Source: Pseudomonas sp. LBUM920 (lineage in GTDB: Bacteria > Pseudomonadota > Gammaproteobacteria > Pseudomonadales > Pseudomonadaceae). From it: 64,000 bases of DNA. This document shows positions 52,054 through 61,084 of the stretch, one piece after another. The position numbers were made by a program, and so were the translations under genes. The stretch lies in NCBI RefSeq assembly GCF_003852315.1, contig NZ_CP027762.1, positions 5,623,501-5,687,500 of the forward strand. The letters are read 5' to 3'. Under the pieces are notes generated by a model that was not told the origin of the DNA, did no database searches, and saw only the letters and a list, made by a program, of their open reading frames with translations. How positions within the stretch are numbered: the stretch's first letter is position 1; every line of letters starts with the position of its first letter.

Positions 52054-52941
52054 ATGCTATGGAAAAAAGGCCGACGCAGCGACAACGTGGTAGATGCCCG
52101 CGATGACAGTGGCGGCGGCGGTGGCGGCATGCGGTTTGGCGGCGGCAAGGGGCTGAGCCTGACGGCAATTGTGTTGATCGTCGGTATTGGCTGGCTGACC
52201 GGCCAGGACCCGCTGCAGATCCTCGGCCAATTGACCGGCCAGGCGGAGCAAGCGCCGTCGGTGAGCACGCAGTCGCGCCAGGCACCGCCGGCCAATGACC
52301 AGCAGGCCGATTTCGTCCGCGCGATTCTGGGTGATACGGAAGACACCTGGGGCCAGGTGTTCAAGGAAAACGGGTTGGTCTACAAGAACCCGAAACTGAT
52401 TCTGTTCCGTGGTCGGGTCAATTCCGCCTGCGGTGGCGCCACCTCGGCCAGCGGCCCGTTTTATTGCCCGGCTGACCAGCAGGTGTATTTGGACCTGGAT
52501 TTCTTCCGGGAAATGTCGCAGCGCTTCCAGGCCGCCGGCGATTTCGCCCAGGCCTACGTGATCGCCCACGAAGTCGGGCACCACGTGCAAACGCTGCTGG
52601 GCATCTCGGCCAAGATTCAAGCCGCGCGCCAACAAGGCCGCCAGATGCAAGGCGACGGCGGCCTGCTGGTACGCCAGGAACTGCAAGCCGATTGCTTTGC
52701 CGGGGTGTGGGCCAACCGTGCGCAAAAACGCCTGAACTGGCTGGAGCCCGGCGATATTGAAGAAGCACTGAACGCGGCCAACGCCATCGGCGATGACCGT
52801 TTGCAACAGCAGGGTCAGGGCCGCGTGGTGCCGGACTCGTTTACCCACGGCACCTCTGCGCAGCGCGTTCGCTGGTTCAAGACCGGCTTCGCAGCGGGCC
52901 AGATCACTCAATGCGACACTTTTACAGCGAAGAGTCTTTAG
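52054..52941 (+). CDS. ypfJ: Neutral zinc metallopeptidase, YpfJ family
   Basis: This 295-residue protein has a glycine-rich N-terminus, one TM segment (about 35-52) and a periplasmic zinc-peptidase domain with HEVGHHVQTL (about 172-181). A downstream Glu in RQELQADCFAGVWANR is the likely third ligand. The layout and length match the YpfJ/KPN_02809 family. Its substrate is unknown. The next gene starts directly after its stop codon, so the two form an operon. Confidence 0.88.
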   Translation: MLWKKGRRSDNVVDARDDSGGGGGGMRFGGGKGLSLTAIVLIVGIGWLTGQDPLQILGQLTGQAEQAPSVSTQSRQAPPANDQQADFVRAILGDTEDTWGQVFKENGLVYKNPKLILFRGRVNSACGGATSASGPFYCPADQQVYLDLDFFREMSQRFQAAGDFAQAYVIAHEVGHHVQTLLGISAKIQAARQQGRQMQGDGGLLVRQELQADCFAGVWANRAQKRLNWLEPGDIEEALNAANAIGDDRLQQQGQGRVVPDSFTHGTSAQRVRWFKTGFAAGQITQCDTFTAKSL

Positions 52942-53928
52942 ATGAATAAACGATTGGGATTGCTGTTCGGCGTGATGATTGCCTGTTCCTCCTCCACCTG
53001 GGCCGCCGAGAAAGAACACGGCGTCAAAGTGGTCAGCCCCGATCGTTTCCACCTGGACGCCGGTGACCTCAGCCTGGGCTTGAGCCAGGACTGGAGCCAG
53101 CCGCTGCCCAACGTGACCCGCGCGCTGATCATCGTGCATGGCCGCCTGCGCAACGCACAGACCTACCTGCAAAGCGGCGAAGACGCAGCCGAACACGCCG
53201 GGGTTGCTGCCACCACCCTGGTGATCGCGCCGCAATTTCTCAACGAGTCCGACATAAAGCGCAACCACTTGGGCACCCAGGTATTGCGCTGGAACGGCAA
53301 TGACTGGATGGCCGGCGACGCCTCGACGGGCCCTGGCCAGCTCAGTTCCTACGGCGCGCTCGACCAGATCATCAAGCACCTGGGCAACCGCAAGCTGTTC
53401 CCGGCGTTGAAGGAAATCGTAGTGGCCGGCCATTCCGGCGGCGGCCAGGTGGTGCAGCGCTTCGCCCTCACCGGCCACGACCACCCGCTGCTGCAAACCG
53501 AAGGCATCAGCCTGCGTTACGTGGTGGCCAACCCGTCGTCCTACGCCTACTTCAGCCCACAACGCCCGGTGAAATTCGACACGGCCAGTTGCCCTGGCTT
53601 CAACGATTGGAAGTACGGCATGCAAAACCTGCCGGACTACGCCAAGGGCCAGAGTGCGCAGCAGCTTGAGCAGGCTTACGTGTCACGCGACATCACCTAC
53701 CTGCTCGGCCAACAGGACACCGACCCCAACCACCCGGCGCTGGATAAAAGCTGCGAGGCCGAAACCCAGGGAGCGTATCGCCTGATTCGTGGGCACAACT
53801 ACTTTGACTACCTCAAGCAGCGTCATCCGCAGCTGACTCAGAGGCTGGTGGAAGTGCCAGGGGTTGGGCACGACGGGGACAAGATGTTTACTTCGCCTCA
53901 GGGCGAGAAGGTGTTGTTCCCTAAGTAA
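52942..53928 (+). CDS. Exported alpha/beta hydrolase
   Basis: This 328-residue protein has a signal peptide (MNKRLGLLFGVMIACSSSTWA) and an alpha/beta-hydrolase fold. The nucleophile elbow is VVAGHSGGGQV (Ser about 168), and the catalytic His is probably in VEVPGVGHDGDKM (about 311). The oxyanion region is LIIVHGRLRNA. The substrate is unknown; it may be an esterase. It abuts the metallopeptidase gene without a gap and ends near a REP doublet. Confidence 0.82.
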   Translation: MNKRLGLLFGVMIACSSSTWAAEKEHGVKVVSPDRFHLDAGDLSLGLSQDWSQPLPNVTRALIIVHGRLRNAQTYLQSGEDAAEHAGVAATTLVIAPQFLNESDIKRNHLGTQVLRWNGNDWMAGDASTGPGQLSSYGALDQIIKHLGNRKLFPALKEIVVAGHSGGGQVVQRFALTGHDHPLLQTEGISLRYVVANPSSYAYFSPQRPVKFDTASCPGFNDWKYGMQNLPDYAKGQSAQQLEQAYVSRDITYLLGQQDTDPNHPALDKSCEAETQGAYRLIRGHNYFDYLKQRHPQLTQRLVEVPGVGHDGDKMFTSPQGEKVLFPK

Positions 53929-53955
53929 AAACAGCTGACGAAACCGGATAAAAAG

Positions 53956-54040
53956 GTGGGAGCGGGCTTGCTCGCGAAGGCGGATTCAGTCGACTCATCA
54001 GTGACTGATCCACCGCTTTCGCGAGCAAGCCCGCTCCCAC
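53956..54040. repeat. REP doublet, head-to-head
   Basis: GTGGGAGCGGGCTTGCTCGC and its inverted copy GCGAGCAAGCCCGCTCCCAC flank a spacer with GACTCATCAGTGACTGATCC. It is near perfect and lies between two converging genes. Confidence 0.9.
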
Positions 54041-54061
54041 ATTGGCCCTTCAGTGCTGGGG

Positions 54062-54649
54062 CTAAATCATCCGGCGCAGGGCCGCGCAATCCTCAGCGTG
54101 CCAATCCGCCAACTCCGGCCAAGGGTTCTCGGGCACATTCACCAACACCGTCCTGGTCCCCGCCGCCCGCCCGCAATCCAGGTCAAAGCGGTAGTCCCCG
54201 ACCATCACCATCTCGCTCGGCGCCACCTTCCAAACCTGCGCCAGTTTCAGCAAACCACCCGGGTCCGGCTTGGGCGGCGCATCTTCACGCCCGAGCACAT
54301 CGTCGACGGCAAAGCAGTCCGCCAGGCCAATAGCCTGCAGCGTGATGTGCGCCAACTCGCGCGCATTGCGCGTCAGGATGCCCAGGCGATAACCGCGCCC
54401 GGCCAGCTCGCGCACCAGCTCCACCGCACCTTGCGCCGCCACTGCCCCCACAGCCAGCTCGCGCTCATGCGCAAGCAACCACGCGTGCTTGGCTGCCGCC
54501 ACGTCCGCCGGCAAAGCTGCCAGGTGCGTGAGGATGTCGTCCTCGGGCGGAATCTCCAGGGCCACGCGAATCGCCGCAAAATCATGCACGGCGACCGTGA
54601 GGGTGCCGTCCATGTCAAACACCCAATGCTTGACGTCCGACAGGCTCAT
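54062..54649 (-). CDS. HAD-superfamily phosphatase
   Basis: This 195-residue HAD hydrolase carries motif I DMDGTLT (12-18), motif II region ILTRNA (about 95), and motif III/IV KPDPGGLLKL and VMVGDYRFD (about 128-155). It is in the phosphoglycolate-phosphatase-like subgroup with a helical cap. The substrate is unknown. It overlaps tesB by 4 bases (tesB first), so they are cotranscribed, though a functional link is not evident. Confidence 0.85.
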   Translation of the reverse strand: MSLSDVKHWVFDMDGTLTVAVHDFAAIRVALEIPPEDDILTHLAALPADVAAAKHAWLLAHERELAVGAVAAQGAVELVRELAGRGYRLGILTRNARELAHITLQAIGLADCFAVDDVLGREDAPPKPDPGGLLKLAQVWKVAPSEMVMVGDYRFDLDCGRAAGTRTVLVNVPENPWPELADWHAEDCAALRRMI

Positions 54650-55515
54650 GCCCAGTCCTTGCGATGGCGAATCAAGCCTTCCTGGGTCACCGAGGCCACC
54701 AGTTGCCCGGCGCGGTTGTACACGCTGCCGCGCGAGAAACCGCGCGAGTTACCGGCCCACGGGCTGTCCATGGCGTACAGCAACCAGTCATCGGCGCGCA
54801 GGTCGGCATGAAACCACAGCGCGTGGTCGAGGCTGGCGACCTGCATATCCTTTTGCCACACGGTCTTGCCATGGGGCAGCAACGAGGTGGTCAGCAAGCC
54901 AAAATCCGAGGCGTAGGCCAGCAGGTATTTATGCAGCGCGGGCGCGTCGGCCAGCGCGCCGTCGGCTCGGAACCACACGTACTTGACCGGGTCGGACGGC
55001 TGCGGGTTGTACGGGTCTTTTTCGGTCACCGGGCGCACTTCGATCGGCTTGGGGCACAGCAACTTGTCGCGCATGTGCTCGGGGATCAGGTGCGCACGCT
55101 GCTGGGTCAGTTCCAGTTCGGACGGCAAGTTCTCCGGGCCGACCACCACAGGCATGGTGCTCTGGTGCTCAAAGCCCTTCTCGTCATATTGGAACGAAGT
55201 GGTGCAGGTGAAAATCGGGTTGCCCTTCTGGATCGCCGTGACGCGGCGCGTGCTGAAACTGCCGCCATCGCGCACACGGTCAACCGAGTACACCACCGGC
55301 AATGACGCATCGCCTGGGCGCAGGAAGTAACCATGCAGGGAATGCACATGTCGCGCTTCTTCTACGGTCTGGCTGGCAGCCGACAACGACTGGCCCAGCA
55401 CCTGGCCACCGAACAGTTGGCGAAAACCCAGGTCCTGGCTGCGGCCGCGAAAGAGGTTTTCCTCGATCGGCTCCAGGGTCAGCAAGTCCACCAGATCTTC
55501 CAATACTTGGCTCAT
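54646..55515 (-). CDS. tesB: Acyl-CoA thioesterase II
   Basis: TesB hydrolyses acyl-CoA to free acid and CoA. The 289-residue length matches. The double-hotdog fold has GQVLGQSLSAASQTV (about 39-53), SLHGYFLRPGD (about 60-70) and a second half with HALWFHADLRADDWLLY (about 235-251), which holds the catalytic Asp and Gln/Thr set. I chose ATG at 55515 (MSQVLEDLV); the longer frame adds a Cys-rich tail not seen in the family. Confidence 0.92.
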   Translation of the reverse strand: MSQVLEDLVDLLTLEPIEENLFRGRSQDLGFRQLFGGQVLGQSLSAASQTVEEARHVHSLHGYFLRPGDASLPVVYSVDRVRDGGSFSTRRVTAIQKGNPIFTCTTSFQYDEKGFEHQSTMPVVVGPENLPSELELTQQRAHLIPEHMRDKLLCPKPIEVRPVTEKDPYNPQPSDPVKYVWFRADGALADAPALHKYLLAYASDFGLLTTSLLPHGKTVWQKDMQVASLDHALWFHADLRADDWLLYAMDSPWAGNSRGFSRGSVYNRAGQLVASVTQEGLIRHRKDWA

Positions 55516-55556
55516 AGAGCAACTCCTACAACAATCGAGAGGGCATTCCGGGCTGC

Positions 55557-56126
55557 TTATCCGTGCAGCGTGTCCAACCATTGGGCGCGGGTGATGCGAT
55601 ACAAAACATGATGGCGCAGCGGATCATCGGCTGCGACCTTGGGGTGTTCAAAATCTGCCTGGGGATCGTAATGCATACCGATGGCCTGCATGACTTTTTG
55701 TGATGGCAGATTGGTTTCGGTGGTGAAGGCGAGAATTTCATCCAGCTGCAGTCGGTCAAAACCACACCGCAGCGCGGTCCACGCCGCCTCACTGGCGTAC
55801 CCCAACCCCCAATGTTCGCGGGCCAGGCGCCAGCCGATTTCCACCGCCGGGGTAAAGTCCGCTTCAAAGCTGACATTCAGCAGCCCGGTCAGGCCGATAA
55901 ATTCGCCGGTGTCCTTGCGCTGCAAGGCCCACAGGCCAAAGCCGTATTCAGCGAAATGCCCGCGAATCCGGCCGATCAACGCCGCGCTTTCCAAGTGGCT
56001 CAACTTGGCCGGGAAATAACGCATCACCTGCGGGTCGGCGCACATGCGCGCAAATTCCGGTAGGTCGCTGTCGCGCCATTGGCGCAGCAGCAAGCGCGCG
56101 CTTTCCAATTCCAGTATCGGCTCCAT
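55557..56126 (-). CDS. GNAT acetyltransferase, RimJ/RimL type
   Basis: This 189-residue GNAT protein begins MEPILELESARLLLRQW and has the acetyl-CoA-binding motif A region LAREHWGLGYASEAAWTAL (about 101-120). The motif resembles the ribosomal-protein N-acetyltransferase (RimJ/RimL) branch, and the acceptor is unknown. GGGAGGGG lies before the ATG. It is 41 bases upstream of tesB on the same strand. Confidence 0.85.
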   Translation of the reverse strand: MEPILELESARLLLRQWRDSDLPEFARMCADPQVMRYFPAKLSHLESAALIGRIRGHFAEYGFGLWALQRKDTGEFIGLTGLLNVSFEADFTPAVEIGWRLAREHWGLGYASEAAWTALRCGFDRLQLDEILAFTTETNLPSQKVMQAIGMHYDPQADFEHPKVAADDPLRHHVLYRITRAQWLDTLHG

Positions 56127-56201
56127 GGGTCCCCTCCCTTGCCATGTGCGTGAGTGTACAGCGCTGGTAAGATCCTTCGCAGGTTCCCGTCAGAAAATCC
56201 C

Positions 56202-57122
56202 ATGCCATTGCCATTGATCTACCACGATGACTACAGCCCTGAGTTCCCGGCAGACCACCGGTTTCCCATGGACAAGTTTCGCCTGTTGCGCGACCACCTG
56301 GTGGACAGCGGGCTGACCGAGGACAGCCAATTGCTGCGACCAGAGGTATGCCCGGCGCAGATTCTGGCCCTCGCGCATGAACCGGGGTACATCGAGCGCT
56401 ACATGAGCGGTGAGCTGTCGCGCGAAGACCAACGGCGCCTCGGCCTGCCGTGGAACGAAGCCCTGGCGCGTCGCACCGTGCGCGCGGTCGGCGGCTCGAT
56501 CCTCGCGGCCGAACAGGCGCTGCAACACGGCCTGGCCTGCCACCTGGCGGGCGGCACCCACCACGCCCATTACGATTACCCCGCCGGCTTTTGCATCTTC
56601 AATGACCTGGCGGTGATCAGCCATTACCTGCTGGCCAGCGGCCGGGTCAACCGCGTGCTGATCTTCGACTGCGACGTGCACCAGGGCGACGGCACTGCAC
56701 GCATCCTCCACGACACGCCGGATGCCATCACCGTGTCGCTGCACTGTGAAAAGAACTTCCCCGCACGCAAGGCTCAGAGCGACTGGGACATCCCGCTGCC
56801 CATGGGCATGGGCGATGCCGATTACCTCAAGGTGGTGGACGACGCGCTCAACTACCTGCTGCCGCTCTACCAGCCTGACCTGGTGTTGTACGACGCCGGT
56901 GTCGATGTGCATAAGGACGACGCCCTCGGTTACCTCAAGCTGACAGACGCAGGCGTTGCCGCCCGCGACGAGAGCGTGATGCGCCACTGCCTGGGCCGCG
57001 ACATTCCGGTGATGGGCGTGATCGGTGGCGGCTACAGCAAAGACCGCCCGGCCCTGGCCCGCCGCCACGGCATCCTGCACCACAGCGCTCAGCGGGTGTG
57101 GACGTCATCAGGGTGTCATTGA
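56202..57122 (+). CDS. Histone deacetylase-like amidohydrolase
   Basis: This 306-residue protein has the arginase/deacetylase fold, using zinc to cleave acetylamino groups or related amides. The zinc and catalytic motifs are visible: GGTHHAHYDYPAGFC (His pair about 128-129), IFDCDVHQGDGTARIL (about 161-176) and YDAGVDVHKDD (about 229-239). ATG at 56202 (MPLPLIYHDDY) gives the standard start. Bacterial members act on polyamines or other small acetylated substrates; which one is unknown here. Confidence 0.87.
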   Translation: MPLPLIYHDDYSPEFPADHRFPMDKFRLLRDHLVDSGLTEDSQLLRPEVCPAQILALAHEPGYIERYMSGELSREDQRRLGLPWNEALARRTVRAVGGSILAAEQALQHGLACHLAGGTHHAHYDYPAGFCIFNDLAVISHYLLASGRVNRVLIFDCDVHQGDGTARILHDTPDAITVSLHCEKNFPARKAQSDWDIPLPMGMGDADYLKVVDDALNYLLPLYQPDLVLYDAGVDVHKDDALGYLKLTDAGVAARDESVMRHCLGRDIPVMGVIGGGYSKDRPALARRHGILHHSAQRVWTSSGCH

Positions 57123-57292
57123 ACTGTGCGCGTTACCCACAATGCCTGTGGAACGGCCTGTGGATAACTTGAGCGTAAGCGCCTGAAAGCGCACAGCCGT
57201 ATGGCCTGTAGGAAAGTGTACGTTTTTTGATCAGGCAGCCACGCTGCCGTCGGGTAGAATGCTCGGCCTATTCAACGACCGTAGCCTTGCCC

Positions 57293-58519
57293 ATGCCTCA
57301 GCACCCTTCTCGACACGTCACTCTTATCGGCGGCGGCCCAGCCGGGCTGATGGCCGCTGAAGTCCTGAGCCAGGCGGGCGTGCGGGTAGACCTGTATGAC
57401 GGCATGCCGTCAGTGGGTCGCAAGTTTCTGCTCGCAGGCGTGGGCGGCATGAACATCACCCACTCCGAGGCGTACCCGGCGTTCCTGTCGCGCTACGCCG
57501 AACGCGCGCCGGACATGGCGCCGCTGCTGCGAGCCTTTGGTGCCGAGGCGTTGTGCGAGTGGATTCATGGGCTGGGCATACAAACCTTTGTCGGCACTTC
57601 CGGCCGCGTGTTTCCTACCGACATGAAAGCCGCCCCGCTGCTGCGCGCCTGGCTCAAACGCCTGCGCGATCAAGGCGTGGTTATCCACACCCGGCATCGC
57701 TGGCTGGGCTGGACGGCCGACGGCGGTTTACTTATCCACAGCCCGGACGGCGAAAAAACGGTCCACAGCGATGCGGTGTTGCTGGCCCTGGGCGGCGGCA
57801 GCTGGTCGCGCCTGGGCTCCGATGGCGCCTGGCTCAAGTTGCTGGAAGACAAAGGCGTGCCCTTCGCGCCGTTACAACCGAGCAATTGCGGCTTTGAGGT
57901 GTCAGCCTGGAGCGAATTGATGGTGAGCAAATTCGCCGGCGCGCCGTTGAAAAACGTCGCCATCGGCGTGGCAGATGACAAGCCTCGGTTGGGGGAATGC
58001 GTGGTCACCGCCATGGGCATCGAGGGCAGCTTGATCTACGCGCTGTCGGCGCCGATTCGTGAAGCGATCAATCGCGATGGCTCAGCCACGGTGCATATCG
58101 ACCTGCTGCCGAGCAAGCCGCTGGACAAGGTCCAGGCTGCACTGGCCAAGCCGCGTGGTTCGCGCTCGATGAGCAAGCACTTGCACAGCCAATTGGGCCT
58201 GGACGGGGTCAAGGCGGCCCTGTTGCGTGAGCTGGCGCCTGCGGAACACTTCCACGATCCGGCGCAACTGGCGGTGGATATCAAGGCATTGCCGCTGACA
58301 CTGGTAAAAACCCGGCCGATGGATGAAGCCATCAGCACGGCGGGGGGTGTGCCGTTTGAGGCGCTGGATGAGCGGTTGATGCTCAAGCAATTGCCGGGGG
58401 TGTTTTGCGCCGGGGAGATGCTGGATTGGGAAGCGCCGACGGGCGGCTATTTGCTGACCGGGTGTTTTGCCAGCGGCAGAGCGGCTGGGCGGGGAATGTT
58501 GGAATGGCTTAAGCGCTGA
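57293..58519 (+). CDS. BaiN/YhiN-family flavoprotein (TIGR03862)
   Basis: This 408-residue FAD-dependent oxidoreductase starts with the dinucleotide motif LIGGGPAGLMAAEVLSQAG (12-30), and has the family motif KFLLAGVGGMNITHSE (about 44-59). The C-terminus has CAGEMLDWEAPTGGYLL (about 370-386) that contacts FAD. The insertion typical of YhiN proteins lies between about 190 and 335. The reaction is unknown. ATG at 57293 fits family length. Confidence 0.87.
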   Translation: MPQHPSRHVTLIGGGPAGLMAAEVLSQAGVRVDLYDGMPSVGRKFLLAGVGGMNITHSEAYPAFLSRYAERAPDMAPLLRAFGAEALCEWIHGLGIQTFVGTSGRVFPTDMKAAPLLRAWLKRLRDQGVVIHTRHRWLGWTADGGLLIHSPDGEKTVHSDAVLLALGGGSWSRLGSDGAWLKLLEDKGVPFAPLQPSNCGFEVSAWSELMVSKFAGAPLKNVAIGVADDKPRLGECVVTAMGIEGSLIYALSAPIREAINRDGSATVHIDLLPSKPLDKVQAALAKPRGSRSMSKHLHSQLGLDGVKAALLRELAPAEHFHDPAQLAVDIKALPLTLVKTRPMDEAISTAGGVPFEALDERLMLKQLPGVFCAGEMLDWEAPTGGYLLTGCFASGRAAGRGMLEWLKR

Positions 58520-58545
58520 GGTCTGTGGCCACTTCAAAGCCGCCT

Positions 58546-58616
58546 TCGCAGGCAAGCCAGCTCCCGCATTTTGAGCTGTGAATACATTCAAAATGTGGGA
58601 GCTGGCTTGCCTGCGA
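58546..58616. repeat. REP doublet, tail-to-tail
   Basis: TCGCAGGCAAGCCAGCTCCC and GGGAGCTGGCTTGCCTGCGA face each other across ATTTTGAGCTGTGAATACAT and CAAAAT. The spacer resembles that near 19.45 kb. It lies between the flavoprotein gene and the end of the helicase gene. Confidence 0.88.
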
Positions 58617-58641
58617 TGAGGCCATCAGCAGCGCCGCAAAA

Positions 58642-59979
58642 TCACTTCTTCTTGCGCGGCCCGGTGTTGAAAACCGGCACCTTGCGCACCGGCTTGATCG
58701 ACGGCTCAGCCGGCGCTACGTCCCCACTGTCCACCCACTTACCCAAATTGCGCTTACCGCCGCCACCGCCCGACGTCTTTGGCTTCTTCGGCTTTTTCGG
58801 TTTTTTCACCACCTGCCCACTGGCATCGGTGTCCGGCACGCGGTGCTCCGGCTCAAAATCCGGCTCCATTTTGCGGGTCAGGGTCTGACGCGTGAGCATC
58901 TCGATCGCCGACAGCATGTTCACCTCATCGGCACACACCAGCGAAATCGCCTCGCCGGTGTTGCCCGCACGGCCGGTGCGACCGATACGGTGAATGTAGT
59001 CCTCGGCCACGATTGGCAGGTCAAAGTTGACCACCATCGGCAAGTCTTCGATGTCCAGGCCACGGGCTGCCACGTCGGTGGCTACCAGAATCTGCACTTC
59101 GCTGGATTTGAAGCGGTCCAGCGCACGCTGGCGGGTTGCTTGCGGTTTGTCGCCATGGATGCCATCGGCATTGATGCCCAGGCCCTGCAACTTGTCTACC
59201 AGCGCATCCACACCGTTACGGGTCTTGGCAAACACCAGCACCTGCTTCCAGCGACCTTTGCGCATCAGGTGCACAAACAGCTCCGCCTTGCGCTTCTTGT
59301 CCACCGGCACCACCCACTGTTTCACGGTGTTGGCGGCGACGTTGCGCGGGCTGACTTCAATGCTCAGCGGGTCGTTGAGCATCTGCCCGGCGAGCGAGCG
59401 GATTTCATCGGAGAAGGTCGCGGAGAACAGCAAGGTCTGGCGCTTTTTCGGCAGCATGCGGTAAATGTTTGCCAGTTCTTCCGAGAAGCCCAGGTCGAGC
59501 ATGCGGTCGGCTTCATCCAGCACCAGGGTTTGCAACTGGTTGAGCTTCAGCGCGTTCTGGCGGAACAGGTCGATCAGGCGGCCAGGCGTGGCGACCAGAA
59601 TGTCGACGCCCTTGCGCAGCTTCATCATCTGCGGGTTGATGCTCACGCCGCCGTACACCGCGTACGTGGTCAGCGGCAGGTGTTGGGCGTACTCGGCGAC
59701 GCTGGCGTGAACCTGCTCGGCCAGCTCGCGGGTCGGGCACAGAATCAGCGCACGCGCCGAGTTGGCGGCGACTTTCGGCCCTTCCATGGTCAGCAATTGC
59801 AGGAGCGGCAGGGCGAAACCTGCGGTCTTGCCGGTGCCGGTCTGGGCCGCGGCCATCAGGTCGCGACCGGCCAGCACCGCCGGAATGGCTTGCGCCTGCA
59901 CCGGCGTCGGGGTCTGGTAGCCAAGCGTCTCAAGGGCGCGCAGCAAGGGTTCGATCAGGCCAAGTGTGGCGAAAGTCAT
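58642..59979 (-). CDS. rhlE: DEAD-box RNA helicase, RhlE type
   Basis: This 445-residue helicase has all core motifs: Q motif PTPVQAQAIPA (about 25-35), motif I AQTGTGKT (about 45-52), Ia PTRELAEQV, II VLDEADRMLD (about 155), III SAT, and VI HRIGRTGRAG (about 337). The C-terminus (about 390-445) is basic and glycine-rich (KKPKKPKKPKTSGGGGGKR) and likely contacts RNA. It resembles the shorter RhlE1-type protein of P. aeruginosa. It unwinds RNA in the cytosol, probably for ribosome assembly or mRNA turnover. Confidence 0.9.
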   Translation of the reverse strand: MTFATLGLIEPLLRALETLGYQTPTPVQAQAIPAVLAGRDLMAAAQTGTGKTAGFALPLLQLLTMEGPKVAANSARALILCPTRELAEQVHASVAEYAQHLPLTTYAVYGGVSINPQMMKLRKGVDILVATPGRLIDLFRQNALKLNQLQTLVLDEADRMLDLGFSEELANIYRMLPKKRQTLLFSATFSDEIRSLAGQMLNDPLSIEVSPRNVAANTVKQWVVPVDKKRKAELFVHLMRKGRWKQVLVFAKTRNGVDALVDKLQGLGINADGIHGDKPQATRQRALDRFKSSEVQILVATDVAARGLDIEDLPMVVNFDLPIVAEDYIHRIGRTGRAGNTGEAISLVCADEVNMLSAIEMLTRQTLTRKMEPDFEPEHRVPDTDASGQVVKKPKKPKKPKTSGGGGGKRNLGKWVDSGDVAPAEPSIKPVRKVPVFNTGPRKKK

Positions 59980-60027
59980 GTGTTTACCGTAGGAAAAATT
60001 CAGCGCAAGGGCGTAATGCGCGGCAGT

Positions 60028-60924
60028 TTACCTTATTTCCGGCTTGGGCTTTCGCCACTGTGGCAGGCTGATCAGCAACACCGCGCTGATGATCACCAGC
60101 ATCGCCAAGGCTTCCTCCATGCCGATGGTCTCGCCGACGAACACAATACCCAACAACACCGCGACGGCCGGGTTCACGTAGGCATAGCTGGTCGCCGCTG
60201 CAGGGCGTACATGCTTGAGCAGGTACATATAGGCATTGAAGGCGATGATCGAGCCGAACACGGCCAGGTAAGCCAAGGCCAGCCAGCCTTCAATCGGCGG
60301 GATTGAATGCAGGCGCTCACCGGTCAGCGCACTGCCCACCAGCAGCAGGGCACCGGCGATGATCATCTCGGCCGCACTGGCCATGGCGCCGGCCGGCAGC
60401 GGCAAGTGCCGGCTCCACACCGAGCCGAAGGCCCAGGAGGCGGCGGCGAACAGCAGCAACATTGCACCGGTGGGGCTCGACTGCAGGTTGGAGCCCATGT
60501 TGAGCATGGCAATGCCGATAATCCCCAGCACCACGCCGGCCCACTCCAGGCGCGTATTGCGTGCGCCCCAGAAATACCCACACAGCAACGTGAACAACGG
60601 CACCGTCGCCACCGCCAACGCGGCCACGCCGGAGGCAACGCCGGTGTGCTCGGCAACCGTCACCGCACCATTACCAAAGGTCAGCAGCAAAACGCCGATC
60701 TTGGCCGCGGCCTTCCACTGCACCCACGTCGGCGCAGGCGCCCCGCGCCAGCGCAGATAGCCATACATCACCAACCCCGCTACCAGGAATCGAATCCCGC
60801 CCAGCATCAGCGGTGGCCAATACTCCACGCCGATTCGAATGACCAGGTAGGTAGAACCCCAGATCACATACAGCGCAAAAAAAGCGGCAATCAACGGTAA
60901 GGGAAAGCGACGTGGGCCAGGCAT
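60028..60924 (-). CDS. YedA-type DMT (EamA) exporter
   Basis: This 298-residue protein has ten predicted TM segments in two EamA halves. ALYVIWGSTYLVIRIG (about 18-33) and the second-half TSYAYVNPAVAVLLG (about 247-261) are typical of YedA/RhaT-like exporters. It is divergent from an Lrp-type regulator across 160 bases, an arrangement often seen with amino-acid exporters, so an amino acid or related metabolite is a likely substrate. Confidence 0.85.
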   Translation of the reverse strand: MPGPRRFPLPLIAAFFALYVIWGSTYLVIRIGVEYWPPLMLGGIRFLVAGLVMYGYLRWRGAPAPTWVQWKAAAKIGVLLLTFGNGAVTVAEHTGVASGVAALAVATVPLFTLLCGYFWGARNTRLEWAGVVLGIIGIAMLNMGSNLQSSPTGAMLLLFAAASWAFGSVWSRHLPLPAGAMASAAEMIIAGALLLVGSALTGERLHSIPPIEGWLALAYLAVFGSIIAFNAYMYLLKHVRPAAATSYAYVNPAVAVLLGIVFVGETIGMEEALAMLVIISAVLLISLPQWRKPKPEIR

Positions 60925-61084
60925 TGGGTAGCTCTGCGGCAGAATATTGGAGGCTTATTCTAAAAAGGCAGCACGCTGAACATAAGTTACAAAACCTGTT
61001 TAAAGCGCCCATACACTTTTCAAAACATGGTTCTGAAGGCTATAACCCGTGTATTCGAAAGCCACGCATCACCGGAGCCTTATC

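Noticed and set aside
57159..57167. A perfect DnaA box (TGTGGATAA) before the BaiN/YhiN-type gene
   Set aside because: A single box, with only weaker look-alikes nearby and no origin genes, is not enough for an origin.
58843..60306. A 487-codon open frame antisense to the RhlE helicase and beyond
   Set aside because: It runs through two real genes on the other strand, with no ribosome site and no domain likeness.
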